From positions 1 through 6,238 of the forward strand of contig JBFLZY010000124.1 in the NCBI GenBank assembly GCA_040755975.1: 6,238 nucleotides of DNA, in the 5' to 3' direction. Of this stretch, positions 1-5,801 are shown piece by piece (the first letter of the stretch is position 1; each line of letters begins with the position of its first letter). Both the position numbers and the translations under genes were made by a program. The notes beneath the pieces are model-generated. The model was not told where the DNA came from, searched no databases, and worked only from the letters and a program-made list of their open reading frames with translations. The stretch is from JAIMBK01 sp040755975 (GTDB lineage: Bacteria > Bacillota > Desulfotomaculia > Desulfotomaculales > Nap2-2B).

Positions 1-452
1 TGAGCATCGCCGCCGAGCTGATCAAGGTGCGGCGCGGGGGCGGGGCCCGCTCTCTGGCGGAAGATTTCGGCGGGGGGCAGGGGAACCGGGGGTATCTTCG
101 CGGCGGCTCGCTGGCGGCGCAGGATCTTGATCTTTTCCAGGCCCTGGTTGCCTGCGTCCGGCAGGGTACGCCCGCGGCGCTGGCCACCGTCATCGCCGCC
201 CGTGGTTCGTCCCCCCGCAAGGCCGGGGCAAAAATGCTCATTTTTCCTGACGGGAGCATCTGCGGAACCATCGGCGGGGGCCTGGTGGAAGAAGAAGTGC
301 GCAGAGCAGGCCTCGATTTATTGGCTGCGGGCGGCCTCCCCGTTCTTTTTGAGTACGCGATGGATAACGATACGGCGGCAGCCGAAGGGATGATCTGCGG
401 CGGGAAAGTGGAAGTGTTGCTCGAACCAGTCTCCCCTTCAAAAATAAGTTAA
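1..452 (+). CDS. xdhC: XdhC/CoxI-family molybdenum hydroxylase maturation protein (3' part, 5' end outside window)
   Basis: The reading frame is open from base 3 to the TAA at 450-452, so the gene starts upstream. The first visible residues, SIAAELIKVRRG, resemble the last helix of the XdhC Rossmann domain. After a Gly-rich linker (about 48-120) comes an XdhC_CoxI domain (about 126-440) with ALATVIAARGSSPRKAGAKM, DGSICGTIGGGLVEEEV and the closing GMICGGKVEVLLEP. Canonical XdhC has these two domains in the opposite order, so this looks like a swapped arrangement; that rests on a 12-residue match because the N-terminus is missing. Family knowledge: XdhC proteins bind molybdenum cofactor, promote its sulfuration and deliver it to xanthine dehydrogenase-type enzymes in the cytoplasm. 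Beside yqeB, yqeC and mocA, a role in maturing a selenium-dependent hydroxylase is the likeliest inference. A start inside the window (GTG 27) would cut into the Rossmann tail and lacks support. Confidence 0.87.
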   Translation, partial: SIAAELIKVRRGGGARSLAEDFGGGQGNRGYLRGGSLAAQDLDLFQALVACVRQGTPAALATVIAARGSSPRKAGAKMLIFPDGSICGTIGGGLVEEEVRRAGLDLLAAGGLPVLFEYAMDNDTAAAEGMICGGKVEVLLEPVSPSKIS

Positions 453-473
453 GTGCCTGGCACTTCACTTATT
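443..473. repeat. 31-base near-perfect palindrome over the xdhC stop codon
   Basis: Outer arms AATAAGT (443-449) and ACTTATT (467-473) flank inner arms AAGTGCC (451-457) and GGCACTT (459-465), around a single central T at 458. The only unpaired positions in the arms are T450 and C466, so 14 of 15 arm positions are complementary. It covers the TAA of the upstream gene. No continuous T run follows, so it is not a textbook terminator, although the folded RNA could protect the 3' end of the message. From memory, palindromes with an AGTGCCTGGCACT core recur between genes in several bacterial genomes, which would make this a REP-like element; that is not tested here. Confidence 0.8.
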
Positions 474-510
474 GTTTAACCCTTGTTTTCAGGAAGGAAA
501 GTGAATACCC

Positions 511-1314
511 ATGAAGGATATCCTGGTGCTGATTAAAGGGGCCGGGGATCTGGCCAGCGGGGTGGCCCACCGGCTGCACCGGTGCGGGTTTGTGCCGGTG
601 CTGACGGAGCTCCCCCGGCCTCTGGTGGTCCGGCGGACGGTGGCTTTTGCCGCCGCCGTTGAAGAGGGTGAAGTTGTTGTGGAAGGCGTGCGCGCCGCCC
701 TGGCCGCCGGGCTGGAGGACGCCGCCCGCCTGCGGGCGGCGGGGGTAATCCCCGTAGTGGTGGACCCGGCGGGGGAAATGGTGCGGGTTTTGCGGCCGAC
801 CGTGCTGGTAGACGCCATAATGGCCAAACGCAACACCGGGACCCGGATTTCCGACGCCCCCGTGGTGATCGCCCTGGGGCCCGGGTTTTGCGCCGGCCAA
901 GACGCCCACGCCGTGGTCGAAACAAAGCGGGGCCACTACCTGGGGCGCGTCATCTGGGAGGGAACCGCCCTGCCGAATACGGGCGAGCCGGGGCCGGTCG
1001 ACGGGTATACCTTCCAGCGGGTCCTGCGGGCGCCGGCGGCGGGGATCTTTACCGCCAGCCGGAAAATTGGAGAAATTGTCCGTGCGCAGGACGTGGTGGG
1101 CTTTGTCGGGGAACATCCCGTCCGGGCCGAAATAAGCGGCGTCTTGCGCGGCCTGATCGCCGGCGGCTCTCCGGTGGAAAAAGGGTTGAAAATCGGGGAC
1201 ATCGACCCGCGGGGGCACCCGGAATACTGCTTAACCATCAGTGAAAAGGCCCGGGCGGTGGCCGGCGGGGTACTCGAAGCTATGTTGCATTTATTAAACA
1301 GACTTAATCTGTAG
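511..1314 (+). CDS. yqeB: YqeB, selenium-dependent molybdenum hydroxylase maturation protein
   Basis: This 267-residue protein has the family's full length and layout. It opens with a Rossmann-like glycine motif, IKGAGDLASGVAHRL (residues 8-22). It continues with VDAIMAKRNTGT (100-111), IALGPGFCAG (120-129), HAVVETKRGH (133-142), PNTGEPG (155-161) and the C-terminal GDIDPRG and TISEKARAVAGGVLEA (to residue 257). Family knowledge: YqeB occurs with SelD, YqeC and molybdenum hydroxylases, including in genomes that use selenophosphate for neither selenocysteine nor selenouridine, and is assigned to the labile selenium-containing cofactor. Its exact reaction is not established; a nucleotide-binding oxidoreductase-like fold is inferred. 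ATG 511 is preceded by AGGAAGGA at 491-498, a somewhat long 12-base gap. It lies 58 bases after xdhC and probably shares its transcript. The TAG stop lies in a small 5-bp hairpin. Confidence 0.92.
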   Translation: MKDILVLIKGAGDLASGVAHRLHRCGFVPVLTELPRPLVVRRTVAFAAAVEEGEVVVEGVRAALAAGLEDAARLRAAGVIPVVVDPAGEMVRVLRPTVLVDAIMAKRNTGTRISDAPVVIALGPGFCAGQDAHAVVETKRGHYLGRVIWEGTALPNTGEPGPVDGYTFQRVLRAPAAGIFTASRKIGEIVRAQDVVGFVGEHPVRAEISGVLRGLIAGGSPVEKGLKIGDIDPRGHPEYCLTISEKARAVAGGVLEAMLHLLNRLNL

Positions 1315-1411
1315 TTTTTCGTGAGGGCGATTAACTCCTTATTTCTTTCGTTTTTCTTGTTTCTCTGTTCAGTTCCCGGCAGAGCTTTTTCTGGCAAGAA
1401 AAAACCAGGCC

Positions 1412-1433
1412 GAAAAAGGCCAGGGCCTTTTTC
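1412..1433. repeat. Perfect 10-base inverted repeat in the yqeB-yqeC gap
   Basis: GAAAAAGGCC (1412-1421) and GGCCTTTTTC (1424-1433) are exact reverse complements with only AG between them. The layout of an A tract, a GC core and a T tract resembles a weak bidirectional intrinsic terminator. The GC core is just four pairs and the T run lies inside the arm, so termination would be inefficient at best. It lies 28 bases before the proposed yqeC start and could attenuate or stabilise that part of the message. A dyad for a protein is an alternative. Confidence 0.55.
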
Positions 1434-1461
1434 CATACTGTCTGCGGTGGGGTATTTTGAG

Positions 1462-2265
1462 GTGTCCGGATTTAAACTGGAGTTGACTTTGCGGGCGGCT
1501 CTGGGGTTGGCGGATAGGGAACTGGCGGCCTTCACCGGGGGCGGCGGCAAGACGGCGGCGCTGCGCAGGCTGGGCCTGGAGCTGGCCGAGGCAGGGCGGA
1601 CCGTGGTGGCTGCGACTACGACGAAAGTATACCGGGAGCAGTTTGCCGGCCTGGGTGAAGTGGTTGTTTCCGGCGATTACCGGGCTTGCCTTGCCGGACT
1701 GCGCCGGGCGCTTGCCTCCGGGAGAGTGGCGGCGGCCGGCCGGGAAATTGCCTGGGACGGGAAGTTGGTGGGTCTGCCGGCAGAGTGGGTGGATGAGTTT
1801 TGGCGAACCAAGATCGCTGATTATCTGCTGGTGGAAGCGGACGGCAGCCGGGGCAGGTCCCTGAAAGCTCCCGCGGAACACGAGCCGGTGGTTCCCGGGG
1901 CGGCTACCCTGGTGGTGCCCGTGGTCGGCCTGGACGTGCTGGGCAGGCCGCTCACCGCCGAATTTGTCCACCGCCCGGAAATCGTTGCCCGGATTGCTAA
2001 AGCTGTTCCGGGTTCGCCGGTGACGCCCGCGGTGGCCGGCAAGGTTATCGTGCACCCGGCGGGTTTAAGCAAAGGCGTGCCTCCGGGAGCCAGAGTGGTC
2101 CCGCTGATAAACAAGGTGGATGGGCCGGCCGAGCAGCCGGCCGCCCGGCAGCTGGCGGAGGTTTTGTTGTCCGCCGGAATTGAGCGGGTGGTGCTGGCCA
2201 GCTGCGGGGGAAGACAGTTTTTTTGTGCCGTGGTCACCTCCGGGGAAAGGAAAAAGCGAAGGTAG
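1462..2265 (+). CDS. yqeC: YqeC, selenium cofactor biosynthesis accessory protein
   Basis: With the GTG at 1462 the product is 267 residues. It has a P-loop-like AAFTGGGGKT (residues 22-31), then VAATTTKVY, EADGSRGRSLKAPAEHEP (125-142), GLDVLGRPL, KVIVHPAGLSKGVPPGARVVPLINKVD with an NKxD base-recognition-like motif (217-220), and an SCGGRQF tail. This is the YqeC family, found beside yqeB and linked to selenium-dependent molybdenum hydroxylases; a nucleotide-dependent accessory role is inferred and its chemistry is unknown. The frame is open back to a GTG at 1321, but the extra 47 residues are a hydrophobic then Lys/Arg-rich run, lack a ribosome site, and read through an inverted repeat, so I reject that start. 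GTG 1462 has GGTGGGG at 1446-1452. TTG 1489, with GGAG at 1479-1482, is also possible and would start at RAALGLADREL, as relatives often do. Confidence 0.9.
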   Translation: MSGFKLELTLRAALGLADRELAAFTGGGGKTAALRRLGLELAEAGRTVVAATTTKVYREQFAGLGEVVVSGDYRACLAGLRRALASGRVAAAGREIAWDGKLVGLPAEWVDEFWRTKIADYLLVEADGSRGRSLKAPAEHEPVVPGAATLVVPVVGLDVLGRPLTAEFVHRPEIVARIAKAVPGSPVTPAVAGKVIVHPAGLSKGVPPGARVVPLINKVDGPAEQPAARQLAEVLLSAGIERVVLASCGGRQFFCAVVTSGERKKRR

Positions 2266-2395
2266 CGGTTAAAAAGAAGGCAGGAAGAAAGGACAGGACG
2301 CAAGGGCGATGGGATACGTGCTCCGGGATAATAGTGTTGATGAATAGCTGGCTGCGGCAGGATCTGTTTAAAACGATTCGGGGGGAACTGGGACA

Positions 2396-2989
2396 GTGGA
2401 TCCTTTTGTTTCCGCAATTGTTTTGGCCGCCGGGCGGGGGGTGCGGATGGGCGCCCAGAAGTTGCTTTTGCCGCTGGACGGGCGGACCATCATGGAAAAG
2501 GTGGTGGACGCCGCCCTGGCCTCCAGGGTGGGCGAAGTGATTGTGGTGCTGGGGTACCGGGCTGAAGAGACGGCTCAAGTGCTGGCCGGAAAACCCGTGC
2601 GCCTGGTGGTGAACCAGGACTATGCCCGGGGCCAGAGCACCTCGTTAATCGCTGGCGTCAAGGCCGCGTGCCCGGAGGCCGCGGCGCTCATGTTTATCCT
2701 GGCTGACCAGCCGTTTTTAACCCCGGACCTGATCAACCGCCTGATCGAAGTTTATCAAACCTCCGCCTGTCTGATTACACGGCCCGTTTTTAAAGACCGC
2801 CCGGGCCACCCTGTCCTCCTCGATGCGTCCCTGATCCCGGAACTGTTGACTTTAAAAGGTGATGTCGGCGCCCGGGAGATTATTGCCCGCCATCGCGACC
2901 GGGTTGTACTGGCGCCGGTAACTGACGAGGTGGTTCTGCTGGATGTCGATACTCTGGAGGACTACCTGCGGATTCAGCAGGCCCGCTAA
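2396..2989 (+). CDS. mocA: MocA, molybdenum cofactor cytidylyltransferase
   Basis: The 197-residue protein has a nucleotidyltransferase fold with the N-terminal signature LAAGRGVRMGAQKLLLPLDG (residues 10-29), NQDYARGQSTSL (73-84), the metal-binding-region motif ADQP (103-106), RPGHPVLL (135-142), LKGDVGARE (153-161) and LDVDTLEDY (182-190). Family knowledge: MocA (YgfJ) condenses CTP with Mo-molybdopterin, giving molybdopterin cytosine dinucleotide and PPi for xanthine dehydrogenase-type enzymes. The close relative MobA uses GTP, but the LAAGRGxRMG signature, the GQSTS segment and the neighbours favour MocA. The start is GTG at 2396 with GGGGGAA at 2381-2387, eight bases upstream. The 130-base gap after yqeC is purine-rich and holds no convincing gene or promoter, so cotranscription is likely. 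It is the last gene before a terminator. Confidence 0.93.
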   Translation: MDPFVSAIVLAAGRGVRMGAQKLLLPLDGRTIMEKVVDAALASRVGEVIVVLGYRAEETAQVLAGKPVRLVVNQDYARGQSTSLIAGVKAACPEAAALMFILADQPFLTPDLINRLIEVYQTSACLITRPVFKDRPGHPVLLDASLIPELLTLKGDVGAREIIARHRDRVVLAPVTDEVVLLDVDTLEDYLRIQQAR

Positions 2990-2993
2990 TCTC

Positions 2994-3030
2994 AAAAGCC
3001 TGCCCCGGCCTCTTCCGGCCGCGGCTTTTT
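2994..3030 (+). terminator. Rho-independent terminator after mocA
   Basis: AAAAGCC (2994-3000) pairs with GGCTTTT (3023-3029), and inside it GC (3002-3003) pairs with GC (3021-3022) and GGCC (3007-3010) with GGCC (3017-3020), around a TCTTCC loop. A CCC bulge interrupts the 5' side. A run of five T ends the structure at 3026-3030. It starts five bases after the mocA stop and separates the maturation cluster from the acyl-CoA synthetase gene. Confidence 0.75.
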
Positions 3031-3146
3031 CGATTTCGCCCGGAGGTCGTGAAGCAGGGAATAGGAGTCCCCTTTTCATCAGCGTGTACGTAAACTTTTC
3101 GGGTTATTAAGCAGGAATTTTTTTGATCGGGAAGAATTTCTTTAGC

Positions 3147-3160
3147 TGAATGGTTATTCA
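3147..3160. promoter_or_regulatory. Candidate operator: TGAAT-N4-ATTCA dyad upstream of the acyl-CoA synthetase
   Basis: TGAAT (3147-3151) and ATTCA (3156-3160) form a perfect 5-base inverted repeat with GGTT between, eight bases before the AAAGGGGG ribosome site of the next gene. A second small palindrome, AAGAATTTCTT, lies just upstream at 3132-3142. The half-site TGAAT resembles that of the TetR-type FadR box of Bacillus fatty-acid genes, but the spacing is shorter than in that box. The position fits a repressor site near the transcription start. I found no convincing -35/-10 pair here; TTGATC at 3123-3128 is the best -35 but has only a poor -10 partner. Confidence 0.35.
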
Positions 3161-3183
3161 TTTTAAGAAAGGGGGCTACCAGG

Positions 3184-4896
3184 ATGTCCGCCAGGCCGTG
3201 GTTAAAAAGTTACGACCCGCAAGTACCGCCGAACCTTGAGTATCCAAACGTACCAGTTTATCATTTTCTGGAAGAAAATGCCCGGAAAGTACCCGCCAAA
3301 ACCGCCCTTATTTTCCAACCCGCGCCCGCCGGCTACGCCAGCAGCCAAATGACCTACCGTGAGCTAAACGACTTAAGCGACCGGTTGGCCGCCGCCCTGC
3401 ATGACCTGGGTATTCGTAAAGGAGACCGGGTGCTTTTGCTGATGGTGAATTCTCCGCAGTTCGTTATTTCTTACTACGCCGTTTTAAAGCTGGGGGCGGT
3501 GGTGGTGGCCACCAACCCGCTCTACAGCCCGCGCGAGATGGAGCACCAGGCGCTGGATTCCGGCGCCAGAGCAGCGATTGTAATGAGCCGTTTTTACCCC
3601 GTAATTAAAAAAGTCCAGGGAAACACTGCTCTGGAAAAGGTTATCGTAACCAACATAAAGGACTACATGTCCCCTTTGCTGCGCTTCTTTTTTACGCTGG
3701 TTAAAGAGAAAAAGAGCGGCGACCGGGTGACGCCGGCGGAGGGCGACTACTCTTTTACCGGCTTGCTGAACCGGTACAGCGCCGGCCAGCGCCCTCAGGT
3801 GCAGGTTGAGTCCGGCGACCTGGCCCTTTTGCAGTATACGGGCGGGACCACCGGCCTGCCGAAGGGCGCCATGGCCCTGCACCGTAACCTCATCGCCAAT
3901 ACCTTGCAAATCCGCGCCTGGATCCATGATCTGAAGGAAACGGGAGAGATCGTGCTGGGGGCCATCCCTTTGTTCCACGTCTACGGGCTGGTCACGGTGC
4001 TCAACTTCGGGATCGCCTCCGGTTCCACCCTCGTCCTGGTGCCCGATCCCCGGGACATCAATAACCTGTTCCACGCCATCCAGCGCCACCGCCCCACCAT
4101 CTTTCCGGGAGTGCCGACCCTGTACAACGCCATCAACAACCACCCGCAGGTGAAGCAATTCGACCTCAAAAGCATCCGGGCCTGCATCAGCGGCTCGGCG
4201 CCTTTAATGGCGGAAACCCAGAGAACGTTCGAAGCGCTGACGGGGGCGGCCCTGCGGGAGGGTTACGGCCTTTCCGAAGCGCCCACCGCCACCCACTGCA
4301 ACACCGTTTCCGGTGAAAACCGCTACGGCTCCATCGGCCTGCCCTTTCCTGATGTGGACTGTAAAATTATCAGCACGGCCGACGGGGTTACGGAACTGCC
4401 GCCCGGGGAGGTGGGCGAACTGGCGATCAAAGGGCCGCAGGTGTTTGCCGGCTACTGGAACATGCCCGCGGAAACCGCCGCCGTGTTGAAGGACGGCTGG
4501 CTTTACACCGGCGACCTGGCTAAAATGGACGAAGACGGGTACTTCTATATTGTGGACCGGAAGAAGGAAATGATCATCGCCGGCGGGTACAATATTTATC
4601 CCCGGGAAATTGAAGAAGTGATCAAGGAGCACCCCAAGGTTTTGGAGGTGGCGGCCGGCGGCGTTCCGGATCCCTACCGCGGGGAGACCGTCAAGGTATG
4701 GGTGGTGCCCAAACCAGGGGAGACCTTGACGGCAGAGGATATCCGGGAATATTGCAAGGATAAGCTGGCCAAATTTAAAATTCCAACCCATGTAGAATTC
4801 CGGAACGAATTGCCCAAAACAAGTGTCGGCAAGATCTTGCGGCGGGTGCTGGTCGATGAAGAAAAAAGCAGGCAGGGTCCGGGCGTCGGCGCTTGA
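3184..4896 (+). CDS. fadD: AMP-forming long-chain fatty acyl-CoA synthetase
   Basis: The 570-residue protein is a complete ANL-superfamily acyl-CoA synthetase, close in length to FadD-type enzymes. It shows the phosphate loop YTGGTTGLPKG (218-228), PLFHVYG (262-268), the adenine/acyl-site motif GYGLSEA (360-366), YTGDL with the ribose-binding Asp (441-445), the hinge segment DRKKEMIIAGGYN (458-470) and the catalytic lysine in PKTSVGKILRR (K550). The linker around residues 150-205 is typical of long-chain members. Family chemistry: fatty acid plus ATP and CoA gives acyl-CoA, AMP and PPi, at the cytoplasmic side of the membrane. Chain length cannot be read from sequence, and the symbol marks family, not proven orthology. 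ATG 3184 has AAAGGGGG at 3168-3175. No beta-oxidation gene is visible; the next gene is adk, which can recycle the AMP. A dyad upstream may be its operator. Confidence 0.92.
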   Translation: MSARPWLKSYDPQVPPNLEYPNVPVYHFLEENARKVPAKTALIFQPAPAGYASSQMTYRELNDLSDRLAAALHDLGIRKGDRVLLLMVNSPQFVISYYAVLKLGAVVVATNPLYSPREMEHQALDSGARAAIVMSRFYPVIKKVQGNTALEKVIVTNIKDYMSPLLRFFFTLVKEKKSGDRVTPAEGDYSFTGLLNRYSAGQRPQVQVESGDLALLQYTGGTTGLPKGAMALHRNLIANTLQIRAWIHDLKETGEIVLGAIPLFHVYGLVTVLNFGIASGSTLVLVPDPRDINNLFHAIQRHRPTIFPGVPTLYNAINNHPQVKQFDLKSIRACISGSAPLMAETQRTFEALTGAALREGYGLSEAPTATHCNTVSGENRYGSIGLPFPDVDCKIISTADGVTELPPGEVGELAIKGPQVFAGYWNMPAETAAVLKDGWLYTGDLAKMDEDGYFYIVDRKKEMIIAGGYNIYPREIEEVIKEHPKVLEVAAGGVPDPYRGETVKVWVVPKPGETLTAEDIREYCKDKLAKFKIPTHVEFRNELPKTSVGKILRRVLVDEEKSRQGPGVGA

Positions 4897-4922
4897 CAAA
4901 CTGCCTCCAGGTACCCTATTGC
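4893..4922 (+). promoter_or_regulatory. Possible second, weaker promoter overlapping the synthetase stop codon
   Basis: A perfect TTGACA (4893-4898) overlaps the TGA stop at 4894-4896. With 18 bases between, the -10 position reads TATTGC (4917-4922), only three of six consensus bases. The good -35 with a poor -10 makes it a weak candidate that would give an adk transcript with a leader of about 80 bases. Confidence 0.25.
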
Positions 4923-4952
4923 CTGATTGCATAATTGATTGGAGAAGTGCTT

Positions 4953-4979
4953 TTGGACAAGACAAACCTGTGATATAAT
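4953..4979 (+). promoter_or_regulatory. Extended -10 sigma-A-type promoter for adk
   Basis: A perfect TATAAT at 4974-4979 is preceded by TG at 4971-4972, which together form an extended -10 element. A -35-like TTGGAC lies at 4953-4958 with a short 15-base spacer; TTTTGG at 4951-4956 gives 17. Extended -10 promoters depend less on the -35. Transcription would start near 4986, leaving a leader of about 23 bases that contains the ribosome site. adk can therefore be expressed independently of the synthetase upstream. Confidence 0.72.
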
Positions 4980-4992
4980 CAAGGAAAAATTC

Positions 4993-5001
4993 GGGGAGGG
5001 G
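4993..5001 (+). promoter_or_regulatory. Strong ribosome binding site that fixes the TTG start of adk
   Basis: GGGGAGGGG ends seven bases before TTG 5009. This spacing is ideal and selects the TTG codon. The next in-frame ATG (codon 6, 5024) would remove the first beta strand just before the P-loop. Confidence 0.75.
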
Positions 5002-5008
5002 ATTTTGC

Positions 5009-5650
5009 TTGAATTTATTGATTATGGGTCCGCCGGGAGCAGGCAAGGGAACCCAGGCCGAAGTGCTGGTGAAAGAGCTGGCGATCACCCATATTTCTAC
5101 CGGGGACATGTTCCGCAATGCCATTAAGGAAGGCACCGAGATGGGGAAAAAAGCGAAGGAGTACATGGACCGGGGCGAACTCGTGCCCGACGAAGTGGTG
5201 GTGGGCATGGTGAAGGACCGCCTTTCGCAACCGGACTGCGCCAAAGGATTTTTGCTGGACGGCTTCCCCCGGACGCTGCCGCAGGCCCGGGCGCTGGACG
5301 AAACCCTGCAATCCATGGGCATTAAACTGGACGGCGTCATCAACATCGATGTTCCCCGGGAAAGGCTGATGGCCAGGCTGACCGGCCGGCGGGTCTGCAA
5401 AAACTGCGGGGCGAGCTACCACATCCTCTTTAACCCGCCGCAAACGCCCGGTAAATGCAACGCCTGCGGCGGGGAGCTTTACCAGCGCAGCGACGACAAC
5501 GAGGAAGCCGTGGCCAACCGGCTGGACGTGTACGCAGCGCAGACGCAGCCGCTTATCGACTATTACAAAGAAAAAGGCCTGCTGAAGAACATCAACGGCG
5601 ACCAGGAAATCGGCAAGGTGCTGGCGGACATCCTGGCGAGCCTGAAGTAA
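5009..5650 (+). CDS. adk: Adenylate kinase, long form with zinc-binding lid
   Basis: This is a complete 213-residue enzyme that interconverts ATP plus AMP and two ADP in the cytoplasm. It shows the P-loop GPPGAGKGTQ (7-16), the AMP-site stretch HISTGDMFR (28-36, Arg36), GFLLDGFPRTLPQA (80-93, Arg88), and RLTGRRVC (123-130). The lid carries four cysteines, C130, C133, C150 and C153, spaced as in the zinc-binding adenylate kinases of Gram-positives. R160 and R171 are the conserved catalytic arginines. All key residues are present, so it should be active. The start is TTG. In most Firmicutes adk lies between secY and map in the ribosomal-protein operon; here it is flanked by an acyl-CoA synthetase and a methyltransferase and has its own promoter, so it is either a relocated single copy or a second paralogue. 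Confidence 0.97.
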   Translation: MNLLIMGPPGAGKGTQAEVLVKELAITHISTGDMFRNAIKEGTEMGKKAKEYMDRGELVPDEVVVGMVKDRLSQPDCAKGFLLDGFPRTLPQARALDETLQSMGIKLDGVINIDVPRERLMARLTGRRVCKNCGASYHILFNPPQTPGKCNACGGELYQRSDDNEEAVANRLDVYAAQTQPLIDYYKEKGLLKNINGDQEIGKVLADILASLK

Positions 5651-5728
5651 AGAAGGGCCGGCTAATCTATGCTCCCTGGTGGTGACTGGTAATAAACTCT
5701 CTTCTGAGGCAGAAAAAGCGAAGCTCGA

Positions 5729-5796
5729 AGGCACAAAGGGAACCGGTCCGGACTTAAAAATTAAAGAAAAATGCACGATCGGATCACTTTGTGCCT
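5729..5796 (+). promoter_or_regulatory. Long imperfect hairpin between adk and the methyltransferase; candidate structured RNA
   Basis: The 20-base arms 5729-5748 and 5777-5796 pair at 18 positions. The outer ten pairs, AGGCACAAAG (5729-5738) with CTTTGTGCCT (5787-5796), are perfect. A G-A mismatch, two pairs, an A-A mismatch and six pairs follow, the last set including one G-U. The loop of 28 bases (5749-5776) is A-rich. The stem is followed six bases later by a terminator-like hairpin. I recognise no known riboswitch, T-box or RNA family in it. It could be a leader element of the methyltransferase gene, the 3' end of the adk message, a small RNA, or a remnant of a short inverted-repeat element. 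Confidence 0.6.
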
Positions 5797-5801
5797 GTAT
5801 A

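Noticed and set aside
469..1218. 249-codon minus-strand frame opposite yqeB
   Set aside because: Pro/His/Gly-rich composition without family features, fully covered by yqeB on the other strand.
1298..1319. ACAGA-CTTAA-TCTGT hairpin plus five T at the yqeB stop as a terminator
   Set aside because: The stem has only five pairs, mostly A-T, so it is too weak to call.
1321..1461. N-terminal extension of YqeC from GTG 1321, looking like a signal peptide
   Set aside because: No ribosome site precedes it, YqeC is cytoplasmic with a P-loop near its N-terminus, and the DNA contains an inverted repeat.
2309..2347. 12-residue frame in the yqeC-mocA gap (starts MGYVLRDN)
   Set aside because: A short frame of this length is expected by chance, and nothing in its sequence or position supports translation.
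2266..2395. Promoter or separate gene between yqeC and mocA
   Set aside because: The stretch is purine-rich, with no -35/-10 pair at proper spacing and no frame of coding character; the genes are probably cotranscribed.
4204..5400. 398-codon open frame on the minus strand across the synthetase end and adk
   Set aside because: It is antisense to two genes with complete catalytic motifs and to the adk promoter; its translation shows no recognisable domain and is typical of GC-rich antisense frames.
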